From positions 1 through 64,000 of the forward strand of contig CAYWXK010000022.1 in the NCBI GenBank assembly GCA_964462515.1: a DNA stretch of 64,000 nucleotides, in the 5' to 3' direction. Below the pieces are notes generated by a model, which was not told the DNA's origin, did no database searches, and was given only the letters and a program-made list of their open reading frames with translations. The DNA comes from CAYWXK01 sp964462515. GTDB lineage: Bacteria > Planctomycetota > Phycisphaerae > Sedimentisphaerales > Anaerobacaceae. Below are positions 44,774 to 53,407 of the stretch, piece by piece. Position numbers and translations under genes: made by a program. Position 1 is the first letter of the stretch. Every line of letters starts with the position of its first letter.

Positions 44774-47700
44774 TTACTTTTGCTCAACTTCCTCTACTCG
44801 CCATTCGTGGATGCCGGCAGAGAAATCTTGCGGAAGCTGGACCTCGATGCGGAGTCCATCAGTTACAATCGGCTCGAAAGTAGTGCGGTTGTAACGGTCG
44901 CCTTCGCAGCCGTAGCCGCTTGGATTTTCTACCGGTTTACATTGGTCGTTCTCTCGATAAAGTAATTGCCACGATTTTGGCAGTCGGCACTCGCCTCGGC
45001 CGGTGTCGTCGAACCAGTAGATTTCCACAGCCGAGACCTTTGCAGGTTTTTGGAAATCATATTGAACCCATTCCTTTGTGCCTTTGTGAGGCCACCAGTG
45101 GAGGAAACGGTTTGAATGGTCGCCCGAGCTTCTCGGCTCACGCTGGTCATTGAGCGCCTTGGGGTCACCGCCTGAAGCTGTCGCTTTACTATTTGAGGCA
45201 ATCGTTGGCGCAGGCAAGGGACGTGCCGCAGATTCAATTCTGGCGAGCCATACAGCCATTTCTCCCGGGCCACGATGCGCCCACGCATAGTATGGAATAG
45301 CGGTGCACTCGACTCTTTCACGTTTGATTTCTTGTTGTTTTTTTGCCCAGGCAAGACTATCAGCTTCGAACTTTAATACTTGCACACCACCAAGCAGGTC
45401 CAGCTCGAACTTTGTCGAAATCGCCGCATCATCTGGCAACAAAAGATTGACAACGTGACCATCTTTTACGTCCAGCCATTCGAGGCAATAAACTATCGGC
45501 CCGCGCTGAAGTGCAACTTTGCCGGTATTGTCGACAATTTTTTCGTCAGACACTATCCGGCGGACCGGCATCGGCAATACTATCTCAATCACGTCCCCTT
45601 TGTTCCAGTTTCGCCGAATGGATGCGTAGCCTTTTTGCGTCTCATACTTGACGGGCGTGCCGTTGATGTTAATGGCAGTTGTCTCTTTTGATTGCTCAAA
45701 GAATCGGTAAAGGTCGCCTCCGTCGAGGCTCGGCCTCGCCGAGACAGATGGCACGACTTCGTTGCGCGACCAGCCGGGGACTCGCACAAGAACGGTGAAT
45801 TCCTGACTATCTTTGTCTGGTTCTATGGTCAGTTTGATATTGCCATCCCACGGGTAACGGGTTTCCTGTTTCACGGTAACAACCTGGTCATTCATCCGCA
45901 CCTTACCACGACCGGCAATAAAAAGGTTGACAAACAGCTCGTCCCCGCGAACCGCATAAACGTATCCGGGAATCTGCGGTATAAAACGTGGTATGTTGCT
46001 CGGACAGCAGGCACAATCAAACCAGCCACTGCGTCTATGGCGGCCGTCAGATTCCAGCGGATTCGGATAGAAGAAGCTTTTGCCGTCGAGCGACACCCCT
46101 GAGATTAGACCATTGTATAGCACTCGCTCAAAGACATCTATATAGCGAGCATCGCCGGTGAGCAGGAACATCCGGTGGTTCCAGAATGCTTTAGCGATGG
46201 CGGCACAGGTTTCACAGTATGCTATCAGGTTCGGCAAATCATAAGCCGGGCCAAAACCCTCGTGTCCTCCCGCTGCCCCGATACCGCCGGTCAGATATAG
46301 CTTTCGCCCCACCACGTCAGCCCATATTTTGTTGAGAGCTTCAATGTAAGCATTTTCGCCGCATAGTGCAGCAATATCTGCCATACCGCTATACATATAG
46401 CAAGCCCGGACAGCGTGGCCTACTGCCTCATCCTGTTCGGCGACCGGCTTGTGGTCCTGGCTGTATGTGCCGTAGAGACTATGGCCTTCCGGCCGACCGC
46501 GCTGCTCAAGGAAGAATCTTGCCTGCCGAAGATACTTTTCATCGCCTGTCCCGCGATAGAGTTTTACCAGGCCGATTTCAATCTCCTGGTGCCCGCAGGG
46601 ATTGCGTATCCCGTTCTCATTGAACACCGAGCATACAAGGTCGGCAGCTTTTGTGGCTACATCTAAAAGCGACTTCTTACCGGTTGCTTGGTAGTGTGCG
46701 GCAGCCGCCTCAAAAAGGTGTCCAAGGCAATAAAGCTCGTGCCCGCCGGCGATGTCCGACCACCGCTCCTTGCCCCCTGGGGGCATATAATCCGGCCCAC
46801 AAAGCGTGCGGGCAGTATATAGATACCCATCGGGTTCCTGGGCGGCGGCTATCTTGGCGATGAGGTCATCAAGATACTTGTCGAGTTCCGTATCGGGGTG
46901 AGCAGCTAAACTGTAACTGGCTCCTTCAATGATTTTATAAACGTCCGAGTCGTTAAAATATATGCCCTCGAACTTCCCCTCCATCATTTTGCCGGCCTTA
47001 GCGAAGTTGCTTATCCGGCCGGTCCTCTCCGATTCTTTGAATGTGTGCGGAATTGTCACCTTACGGTTCGTTTCAAGCCGTGCCGACCAGAACTCATCTG
47101 TTACCTCAACATCCTTGAACGGCACCGCCTTCAGCGGATAGTCGCTCACACCTGTGCTGCCCTGGTCTTTCGTCTCGGCCTTCGCCTGCCGTAAGGCATT
47201 CCCAAGCGGATTTGGTTCGGACGCACCCGTCTTCAACACGCGCAGCCCGAATACACCGCCTGCCCACGCGCCGCTATGCGCCTGGAATTTCACCGTTACC
47301 GTCTGCTTGCCTTTGGTCAAGTCTTCGGCGATGCTATAAACCTCGTCATAAAATTTGCCCGGTCTATTGTTTTGCAGCCGCTGTGTTGCGAGCTTGGTGT
47401 CGTCAATCAGTATGTCGAATACACGGTTTCCGCCGTCGCTGCCCCAGTAAGAAACCATCAGCTCCTGCGGTTTGTCCGGCAGGATTCTAACTTCCCAGGA
47501 GAACCAGCCGCCGTCGGTTGCGTGACGCCAATTGCGTCCGCCGAACTGACCCGCTTCAGTATTTTCACCCTTGAGCTTGTGGTCGCGCTCATTTTGCTCT
47601 TCGCCGGGATTAACGACATCCACCGTGCGTGCCTCCAGCTCTTTTTGTTTAGCCATTTCGGCTTTATCTTCTTCTTCCTTCACCTGCCACTGTGCGGGCG

Positions 47701-49558
47701 TGAAGGTGTCCCAATAAACTATGTAGCGCCGCTCGCCGTGCATTTTATAGAACGGCTCAAGTGTTACGGTGTATCCTTCTTTGCGGCCAAGTATGCGGAA
47801 TGCCTCCGGAGAACCAATAAAAGTGGATGGCTTCCCTTCCACAGGTTTTAGGCTGGTTAGCAGTTGATTTTCTTCTGCCACAACTGATGGCATATTTTTC
47901 TTTATATCCACCTCGGCGCACAGAACCAGCGGGCCGTGCATAAAGGCAAAGCGGCGCGGATTGTCGCGAAACGCTTCTGTGCGCAGGGTGAACGGCATTG
48001 AGATTTTCACAGTGTCGCCGCTTTTCCATTTTCGGGACAGGGTCAGGTAACTGCCGGGCGAGCTTTCTGAAGGTTCTTTCTTATCATTAATGGTAACCTG
48101 TAGCCCGGCGACCGCCCAATAGGGATGCCGAATATTCAAGTTCAGTTCCACAGGGTTTTTACAGGTAAATACGAGGCGAGTCGAGTCTTCCTGGGGGTAT
48201 TTTGTTTCCTGCCGGATTTTAACACCCTTATCTTTCCATCTCAGTTCGGAGGCAATGAAAAGGTTGAGGTATAAATTCTTGCTGCCATCGTGGAAATAGA
48301 TGCTGCCGCCGTATTTGGCATGGTTTTCAACGCCGGTTCCGGTGCAGCACCAGAAGCAGTTTGCCTGGTCGCAATAGTTTTTCTGCGAGCCTGACCGCAG
48401 CGGTACATAGTAGCACATCATACCGGTCTGCGGGTTCTGCGAAGCAAGAATGTGGTTGTAGAGCGCCCGTTCGTAGTAATCGGCGTACTCGGCCTGCGGT
48501 TCCCAGCAGAACAAATGCCGTGTCAGTTTTAGCATATTGTAGGTATTGCAGGTCTCGGTAGTGTTCGGGCCGAGGGCTTCAGATAGTTTTTCCTTTGGCG
48601 AAAACATCTCGCCGTCGCTATTGCCGCCGATAACGTAAGAGCGTTCCTTGGTAACAACGTTCCAGAAGTATGTAGCCATAGTATGAAGGTTGTCGTCAGC
48701 GGTCAGCTCATACTGGCGGGCTGCACCGATGACCTTTGGAAATTGCGTGTTGGCGTGCAGACCGGTGAGCTTATCCTCGCTTCTGGATAGCGGCTCTAAA
48801 ACATCGCGGTGATTAAACCGCTGGGCAATCTTCAGATACTTTTCCTCGCCGGTCAGGGCATAGAGGTTTGCAAGCGCTTCATTCATTCCGCCATGCTCGT
48901 TACCTAACATTTTTTGCATCTGCTCATCTGTAAAGCGTGCGTTGCGGGCAATCACCCAGTCCGCGAACTTCCTGCACACCTCCAGCGCCTTTTTGTTGTT
49001 ACAATAGACGGACATATCGAGCAGGCCAGCGTAAATTTTGTGCAGCGTGTAGTAAGGCGCCCATACTCTCTGCTGTTTCTCTACACGGTCGAAGAATTCC
49101 TCCGGATAGGCGCTTAGGTAACCTGTGCCGATTTTTTCCTGGCACTCGGCCAGGCCCGCCACGACGGCATTTGCCTTCTGCTTAAGCTGTTCATCGCCGG
49201 TGCTCGCATACATCAGAGCGCATGCCGTGAGATAATGCCCTACGAAGTGTCCCCTCAGCTCGCATTTCGGCTCTTCCCAGCCTCCATACGGCAAAGCCGT
49301 GGAAGGCAGACCTGCATTGACACGGAAATTGTGCAACAATCTATCCGTGTCCAGACTGAGCAAATACTTACGGTCAAGCTCTTGAGCATGCTTGAATGGC
49401 CCATCTAAAAGCCGAACGTCTCGAAGGCCAAATGCATAAGCCTTGATGGGAATCTTATTTCCTACCTTCAGGTTGCTGCTACCAAATTGAGGCACGTCCC
49501 CATATAGATTGGTTATCCCAGTAATTATAACAATCGCAATAATTAGACTTTTTCTCAT
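44774..49558 (-). CDS. Double GH127/GH146 beta-L-arabinofuranosidase with DUF6805-like and F5/8C-like domains
   Basis: The 1594-residue exported protein holds two complete glycoside hydrolase modules in one uninterrupted frame. Module 1 (about 45-640) has the thiolate/zinc residues Glu335, Cys337 and Cys404/Cys405 (TTETC, FWCCTG). Module 2 (about 815-1430) is the more HypBA1-like, with Glu1116, Cys1118 and Cys1184/1185 (CETC, DCACCPSN). HypBA1 of GH127 uses these residues to release L-arabinose from beta-arabinofuranosides linked to hydroxyproline. A linker domain (about 650-800; YWGSDGGNRVFDILIDDTKLA) resembles DUF6805. The C-terminus (about 1440-1594) is discoidin-like (WVQYDFQKPAKVSAVEIYWF). 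AAGGA precedes the ATG. It lies 71 bases downstream of the glycyl radical enzyme gene and converges with the DPP-IV-like gene. Confidence 0.9.
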   Translation of the reverse strand: MRKSLIIAIVIITGITNLYGDVPQFGSSNLKVGNKIPIKAYAFGLRDVRLLDGPFKHAQELDRKYLLSLDTDRLLHNFRVNAGLPSTALPYGGWEEPKCELRGHFVGHYLTACALMYASTGDEQLKQKANAVVAGLAECQEKIGTGYLSAYPEEFFDRVEKQQRVWAPYYTLHKIYAGLLDMSVYCNNKKALEVCRKFADWVIARNARFTDEQMQKMLGNEHGGMNEALANLYALTGEEKYLKIAQRFNHRDVLEPLSRSEDKLTGLHANTQFPKVIGAARQYELTADDNLHTMATYFWNVVTKERSYVIGGNSDGEMFSPKEKLSEALGPNTTETCNTYNMLKLTRHLFCWEPQAEYADYYERALYNHILASQNPQTGMMCYYVPLRSGSQKNYCDQANCFWCCTGTGVENHAKYGGSIYFHDGSKNLYLNLFIASELRWKDKGVKIRQETKYPQEDSTRLVFTCKNPVELNLNIRHPYWAVAGLQVTINDKKEPSESSPGSYLTLSRKWKSGDTVKISMPFTLRTEAFRDNPRRFAFMHGPLVLCAEVDIKKNMPSVVAEENQLLTSLKPVEGKPSTFIGSPEAFRILGRKEGYTVTLEPFYKMHGERRYIVYWDTFTPAQWQVKEEEDKAEMAKQKELEARTVDVVNPGEEQNERDHKLKGENTEAGQFGGRNWRHATDGGWFSWEVRILPDKPQELMVSYWGSDGGNRVFDILIDDTKLATQRLQNNRPGKFYDEVYSIAEDLTKGKQTVTVKFQAHSGAWAGGVFGLRVLKTGASEPNPLGNALRQAKAETKDQGSTGVSDYPLKAVPFKDVEVTDEFWSARLETNRKVTIPHTFKESERTGRISNFAKAGKMMEGKFEGIYFNDSDVYKIIEGASYSLAAHPDTELDKYLDDLIAKIAAAQEPDGYLYTARTLCGPDYMPPGGKERWSDIAGGHELYCLGHLFEAAAAHYQATGKKSLLDVATKAADLVCSVFNENGIRNPCGHQEIEIGLVKLYRGTGDEKYLRQARFFLEQRGRPEGHSLYGTYSQDHKPVAEQDEAVGHAVRACYMYSGMADIAALCGENAYIEALNKIWADVVGRKLYLTGGIGAAGGHEGFGPAYDLPNLIAYCETCAAIAKAFWNHRMFLLTGDARYIDVFERVLYNGLISGVSLDGKSFFYPNPLESDGRHRRSGWFDCACCPSNIPRFIPQIPGYVYAVRGDELFVNLFIAGRGKVRMNDQVVTVKQETRYPWDGNIKLTIEPDKDSQEFTVLVRVPGWSRNEVVPSVSARPSLDGGDLYRFFEQSKETTAININGTPVKYETQKGYASIRRNWNKGDVIEIVLPMPVRRIVSDEKIVDNTGKVALQRGPIVYCLEWLDVKDGHVVNLLLPDDAAISTKFELDLLGGVQVLKFEADSLAWAKKQQEIKRERVECTAIPYYAWAHRGPGEMAVWLARIESAARPLPAPTIASNSKATASGGDPKALNDQREPRSSGDHSNRFLHWWPHKGTKEWVQYDFQKPAKVSAVEIYWFDDTGRGECRLPKSWQLLYRENDQCKPVENPSGYGCEGDRYNRTTFEPIVTDGLRIEVQLPQDFSAGIHEWRVEEVEQK

Positions 49559-49629
49559 TTGACTATCCTTTTCAAAAAAGATTATTCACTCCTTTTTACA
49601 CAACGTAACTTTGTTTTGTCTATTCCAGT

Positions 49630-51990
49630 TTAGAATCCCGAATGTTCCGTGCGCGAAATAATTTCATTTTGCAGTTCAGCGGGCAGGTCACAGAAATAGT
49701 CACTATAGCCGGCAACACGGACAATCAGGTCACGGTAATTCTCCGGATTTGCCTGGGCATTGCGAAGAGTTTCTGCGCTGACTACGTTGAACTGGACGTG
49801 ATGGCCGTCCATTTTGAAGTAAGTCCGAATTAAGTGCGACCACTTGTCCAGGGCCTCTTCGCCGGCCAGTATCGAGGGAGAAAACTTCATATTCAATAGT
49901 GCGCCGCCGGTTTTGATGTGGTCCATCTTGCCGGCAGACTTGAAGACGGCAGTCGGGCCTCGATGGTCTCTCCCCTGAACAGGAGAGATGCCTTCCGAAA
50001 GCGGCAGTCCGGCCTTACGGCCGTCCGGCATTGCGCCTGTGATGGAACCGAAGTAAATATGGCAGGTGGTAGGAAGCATTTCCATTCGATGTTGCCCGCC
50101 TTTGGTGTTTGGCCTGCCGTCAATTTCCTCAAAGCAGGCGTTAAATATCTTCACCATAATATCATCGGCATAATCGTCATCGTTGCCGTATTTATGAGTG
50201 CGGTTGACTAATCTCTGCCGAAGTGGCTCTTGACTCTCGAAGTTCTCATCCATCGCTTTAACCAGATCAGCGAGAGATATTACTTTAGTGTCAAACACTA
50301 TTTCCTTAATCGCAGAAAAGCTGTCGGTTATGCTGCCGATACCGACAAGCTGGATAAAGGTGTTATTGTATCTTGCGCCGCCGTTGTTGTAGTCCTTTCC
50401 TTTTCGGATGCAGTCATCAATCAGTACCGAAAGGAAAGGCGCCGGCATCAAATCGGCGAACATTCGCTCGACAATTCTGTTGCCGCGAATCTTGATATCA
50501 ATAAAGTGTTGTAACTGCTGCCTGTAGGCGTTGAAAAGCTGGTCGAAGCTCTGGAATCTTTCAAGTGTGCCGGTTTTCAGACCCAATTGTTTTCCCGTGC
50601 GGGGATCGATGCCGTTATTAAGGGTGATTTCCAGGACTTTTACAAGATTGAAGTAGCCCGTTAAGATATAGGCCTCTTTGCCGAACGCGCCTACTTCTAC
50701 GCAGCCGCTGCAGCCGCCGGCGCGGGCGTCTTCGAGAGTTTTGCCCTGCCGGATTTGTTCGGCGACGACGCTGTCGGCATTAAATACCGATGGGAAACCA
50801 TAGCCTTTGCGGATTACGCGCAGGGCGTGCTTGAAAAAGTCATCAGGAGTCTTTCGCGAAAGCTGGATGTTTGTGCTCGGCTGCAACAGGTGCATTTCGT
50901 CCACAATATCTAATAGCAGATAGGAAATCTCATTTACAGCGTCAGAGCCGTCCGGAAGCATCCCCCCAAGGTTGATGTTGGCAAAGTCGGTGTAGGTTCC
51001 GCTTTCGGCAGCGGTAACACCCACTTTGGGCGGTGCCGGATGGTTATTGAATTTTATGAAAAAACACTCAAGTAGTTCTCTTGCCCTTTCCGGAGTGAGT
51101 GTGCTGTCTTCCAATCCTTTCACGTAGAATGGATAAAGATGCTGGTCGAGGTGCCCCGGATTAAAAGAATCCCAGCCGTTCAGTTCGGTGATGACGCCGA
51201 GATGGCAGAACCAGTAGTATTGCAGTGCCTCATAGAAATCACGCGGTGCGTGGGCAGGGACATAACTACAAATATCTGCAATCTTTTCGAGCTCCGCCTT
51301 TCGTTTCGGATTCGGCTCTTGCTCGGCTAGTTCACGGGCCAACTGTGCGTGGCGTTCTGCAAAAAGAATTACAGCGTCGCAGGCAATTGCCATTGCTTTA
51401 AGCTGTTCGCGCTTAGTGTATGCCTCGCTGTCATTTAGAAAGTCTAATCTGGCGATTGACTCGGCAATTTCATTTTTGAAATCCAGCATTCCTTTGTGAT
51501 AGATTTTATCATCGAGGACTGTGTGGCCGGGGGCGCGCTGCTCCATAAACTCGGTGAACATACCAGCGCGGTAAGAATCCTGCCATTCCTGCGGAAGCTC
51601 TTGAAAAAGTTTGGCTCGGATACTGCGCTCTTTCCAGTAAGGGATGATTTTTTCAGAGTAAAGCTTAAAGCACTCATCATCCACCAAGTAATTGGTCTTT
51701 GGTCGTGAGTTTAGAATCCGCAGGTCCTCCAGACTGTGACAGGTCAGTTCAGGATAAGTGGGTGCCTCTTTAGGTTGTGGGCCGCGTTCGCCGACAATTA
51801 GCTCATCTTTTCCAAGAAAGATTGTCTTGTTCTGCACCAGATAATAAAAGGACATCGCCCGCATAACCGGCACCGAATATTTGCCTTCATTGGCCTGATA
51901 GAAATCCGTCAGCAAATTTGCGCGTTCCGGCGATATACTGGGCACCGCATCAAGGCTTTCCTGCCTTAATCTATAAGTTCTTTCATTCAT
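49630..51990 (-). CDS. hypD: Glycyl radical enzyme, trans-4-hydroxy-L-proline dehydratase (HypD) type
   Basis: The 786-residue enzyme has the radical Gly761 in RVAGYS and the active-site Cys430-Val-Glu432 in GCSGCVEVG. The distance of 331 residues between them equals that of Clostridioides difficile HypD (Cys434, Gly765, as recalled). Other recalled HypD active-site positions also match with the same offset of -4: Phe148, His156, Asp274, Ser330, Asp335, Phe336, Tyr446 and Thr641. HypD dehydrates trans-4-hydroxyproline to pyrroline-5-carboxylate, which ProC reduces to proline. The radical is oxygen-sensitive, so this implies anaerobic life. The activase gene lies directly upstream. A single family B arm (CCCCGTTAGAAA) falls in the space before its start and may form part of the ribosome binding site. 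Confidence 0.88.
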   Translation of the reverse strand: MNERTYRLRQESLDAVPSISPERANLLTDFYQANEGKYSVPVMRAMSFYYLVQNKTIFLGKDELIVGERGPQPKEAPTYPELTCHSLEDLRILNSRPKTNYLVDDECFKLYSEKIIPYWKERSIRAKLFQELPQEWQDSYRAGMFTEFMEQRAPGHTVLDDKIYHKGMLDFKNEIAESIARLDFLNDSEAYTKREQLKAMAIACDAVILFAERHAQLARELAEQEPNPKRKAELEKIADICSYVPAHAPRDFYEALQYYWFCHLGVITELNGWDSFNPGHLDQHLYPFYVKGLEDSTLTPERARELLECFFIKFNNHPAPPKVGVTAAESGTYTDFANINLGGMLPDGSDAVNEISYLLLDIVDEMHLLQPSTNIQLSRKTPDDFFKHALRVIRKGYGFPSVFNADSVVAEQIRQGKTLEDARAGGCSGCVEVGAFGKEAYILTGYFNLVKVLEITLNNGIDPRTGKQLGLKTGTLERFQSFDQLFNAYRQQLQHFIDIKIRGNRIVERMFADLMPAPFLSVLIDDCIRKGKDYNNGGARYNNTFIQLVGIGSITDSFSAIKEIVFDTKVISLADLVKAMDENFESQEPLRQRLVNRTHKYGNDDDYADDIMVKIFNACFEEIDGRPNTKGGQHRMEMLPTTCHIYFGSITGAMPDGRKAGLPLSEGISPVQGRDHRGPTAVFKSAGKMDHIKTGGALLNMKFSPSILAGEEALDKWSHLIRTYFKMDGHHVQFNVVSAETLRNAQANPENYRDLIVRVAGYSDYFCDLPAELQNEIISRTEHSGF

Positions 51991-52089
51991 AAAACTAACC
52001 CCGTTAGAAATTTTCCTTTTTGCGCCGTATTTTACAAGATTTTCATATACCCTGTTATAGAACCCCGCATCGTATGGTGCAGGGGGGGG

Positions 52090-53079
52090 TTAACCTCCTA
52101 TCCTGGTAATAACTCCCAAATCGCAGAATTTTTGTCTTACCTTTTCCAGGTTCTCAGGTGATGGGTCAGGGACACTTTCCAGGCGATACGTCTGCCGTAG
52201 GCGTTTGAATTTGAAAATTGCGGTTCTATGATACGGCAGCAGGTTGACCTGGCGAACAGCGGGAATGGATGCGGCAAATTTAGCCGTCGCCTCTAAATTT
52301 TCATCATCATCGTTAACGCCTGGAATAATGGGCATCCGAATCCAGATATTATTATGGACGGCTCCTAATGCCTTCAGGTTCTCCAGAATCGAAATGTTGG
52401 AGACAGCCGTGTATTGGTGATGTTTGTCATCATTCATAATCTTGAGGTCATAAAGAAAAAGGTCCGTCAGAGGCGCCACAGACAGCAGGTATTCTCTTGA
52501 AGCATAGCCGCAGGTATCCACGGCGGTATGCACTCCACGCGCACGACAGGCTGCCAGCAGCTCTTTAAGGAAACTTATCTGTGCGAGCGGCTCACCGCCG
52601 GAAAAGGTAACACCTCCTCGAGAGTCGTCATAGAAAAGACGGTCTTTCAAGACCTCTGTTACGACTTCTGCAACGGTCATACGTTTGCCGATTATTTGCC
52701 TGGCGCCGGCGGGGCAGGCAGTTGCACAGGCGCCGCACAAAGTGCACCCCGCACCAATTGAACTTTCGACCTCGGTTTTCTTACTGGTGTTACGGTCAGC
52801 TTTTATCGAGCGGTCAATCCCTCGACTCTGCTCGGGATGGTGAGCCTGTCGAACCATTGGTGCGGCATCGGCAGAGCCGGTGGGGCAAGATTTCCGGCAG
52901 CTTCCACAAGAAATACAGCGGCCCTCAAAAACGACTATCTGGGGCTGGGATGAAAGACCTTCCGGATTATGGCACCACAAGCAGCGCAAAGGGCAGCCCT
53001 TCAAAAATACTGTGGTGCGTATTCCAGGGCCGTCGTGGATGGAATACTTTTGTATATTCATAATCAATCCACTTTCCAT
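52090..53079 (-). CDS. Glycyl-radical-enzyme activating protein (radical SAM), with an in-frame repeat
   Basis: The 329-residue protein is a PFL-activase-type radical SAM enzyme: GPGIRTTVFLKGCPLRCLWC with the CxxxCxxC cluster site, then two ferredoxin-type sites CISCGSCRKSCP and CTLCGACATACP, and a TIM-barrel remainder (GVTFSGGEPL, DTCGYAS, YDLKIMN, RMPIIPGVND). It generates the glycyl radical on the enzyme encoded next. About 40 residues (72-111) between the two ferredoxin sites are encoded by a family A element (52748-52865) read in frame. In normal members these sites are separated by a short linker. An internal ATG at residue 7 (MNIQKYSIHDGPG) may be the true start. Confidence 0.92.
   Translation of the reverse strand: MESGLIMNIQKYSIHDGPGIRTTVFLKGCPLRCLWCHNPEGLSSQPQIVVFEGRCISCGSCRKSCPTGSADAAPMVRQAHHPEQSRGIDRSIKADRNTSKKTEVESSIGAGCTLCGACATACPAGARQIIGKRMTVAEVVTEVLKDRLFYDDSRGGVTFSGGEPLAQISFLKELLAACRARGVHTAVDTCGYASREYLLSVAPLTDLFLYDLKIMNDDKHHQYTAVSNISILENLKALGAVHNNIWIRMPIIPGVNDDDENLEATAKFAASIPAVRQVNLLPYHRTAIFKFKRLRQTYRLESVPDPSPENLEKVRQKFCDLGVITRIGG
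52748..52865 (+). repeat. Family A dispersed element, copy 4, in frame inside the activase gene
   Basis: CCCGCACCAATTG at the left and CCATTGGTGCGG at the right are inverted. The core CCCTCGACTCTGCTCGGGAT and GGTGAGCCTGTCGAACCATT is identical to the copy at 1590. On the coding strand it reads PMVRQAHHPEQSRGIDRS and then SKKTEVESSIGAGC, between the two ferredoxin clusters. Confidence 0.88.
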
Positions 53080-53191
53080 TGCTTTCTGCCCCGACCTTGC
53101 CTCTTTGGTAATTTTAGTTTTCCTGCTTCCATTCTCTTCGGTATCGACCGTTCCTTCCCAAAGTATATATCATCTGACGGCCTTAACGCAA

Positions 53192-53261
53192 GCCCCGTTA
53201 GAAAAGATTCATCCTTCGTAGTTCCTACTGCGGAGAAGGAAAGGCGTTTTTCTAACAGGGC
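53192..53261. repeat. Family B inverted repeat, copy 5
   Basis: GCCCCGTTAGAAAA (53192-53205) and TTTTCTAACAGGGC (53248-53261) form arms with one mismatch around about 42 bases that contain a second partial hairpin (TTCATCCTTCG and CGGAGAAGGAA). Confidence 0.7.
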
Positions 53262-53271
53262 AAGCATTATT

Positions 53272-53356
53272 GCCCCGCCCCAATTGACCGTGGAGGAGTG
53301 TGAGATTCATCGGACGGGAAAACCCATCGCTCTCGAGTGAACAATTGGGGCGGGGC
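53272..53356. repeat. Family A variant with perfect 15-bp arms
   Basis: GCCCCGCCCCAATTG (53272-53286) and CAATTGGGGCGGGGC (53342-53356) are perfect inverted repeats. The arms differ from the main family by CGCCCC in place of CGCACC in both copies, a compensated change that keeps the stem. Confidence 0.7.
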
Positions 53357-53380
53357 TGAAGCAAACGGTAAAATCCTCCT

Positions 53381-53407
53381 TTGATTTTACTGCCGCCCCG
53401 TTATAAT
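53381..53407 (+). promoter_or_regulatory. Candidate promoter of polX with overlapping inverted repeat
   Basis: TTGATT (53381-53386) and TATAAT (53402-53407) have a 15-base spacer. The start codon at 53415 is only 8 bases after the -10, so the transcript would be nearly leaderless, which fits the lack of a ribosome binding site. GTAAAATC (53368-53375) and GATTTTAC (53383-53390) form an 8-bp inverted repeat across the -35, a possible operator. Confidence 0.35.

Noticed and set aside
1590..53356. CRISPR array
   Set aside because: Repeats are single, dispersed over more than 50 kb and palindromic, with no spacer-repeat periodicity and no cas genes.
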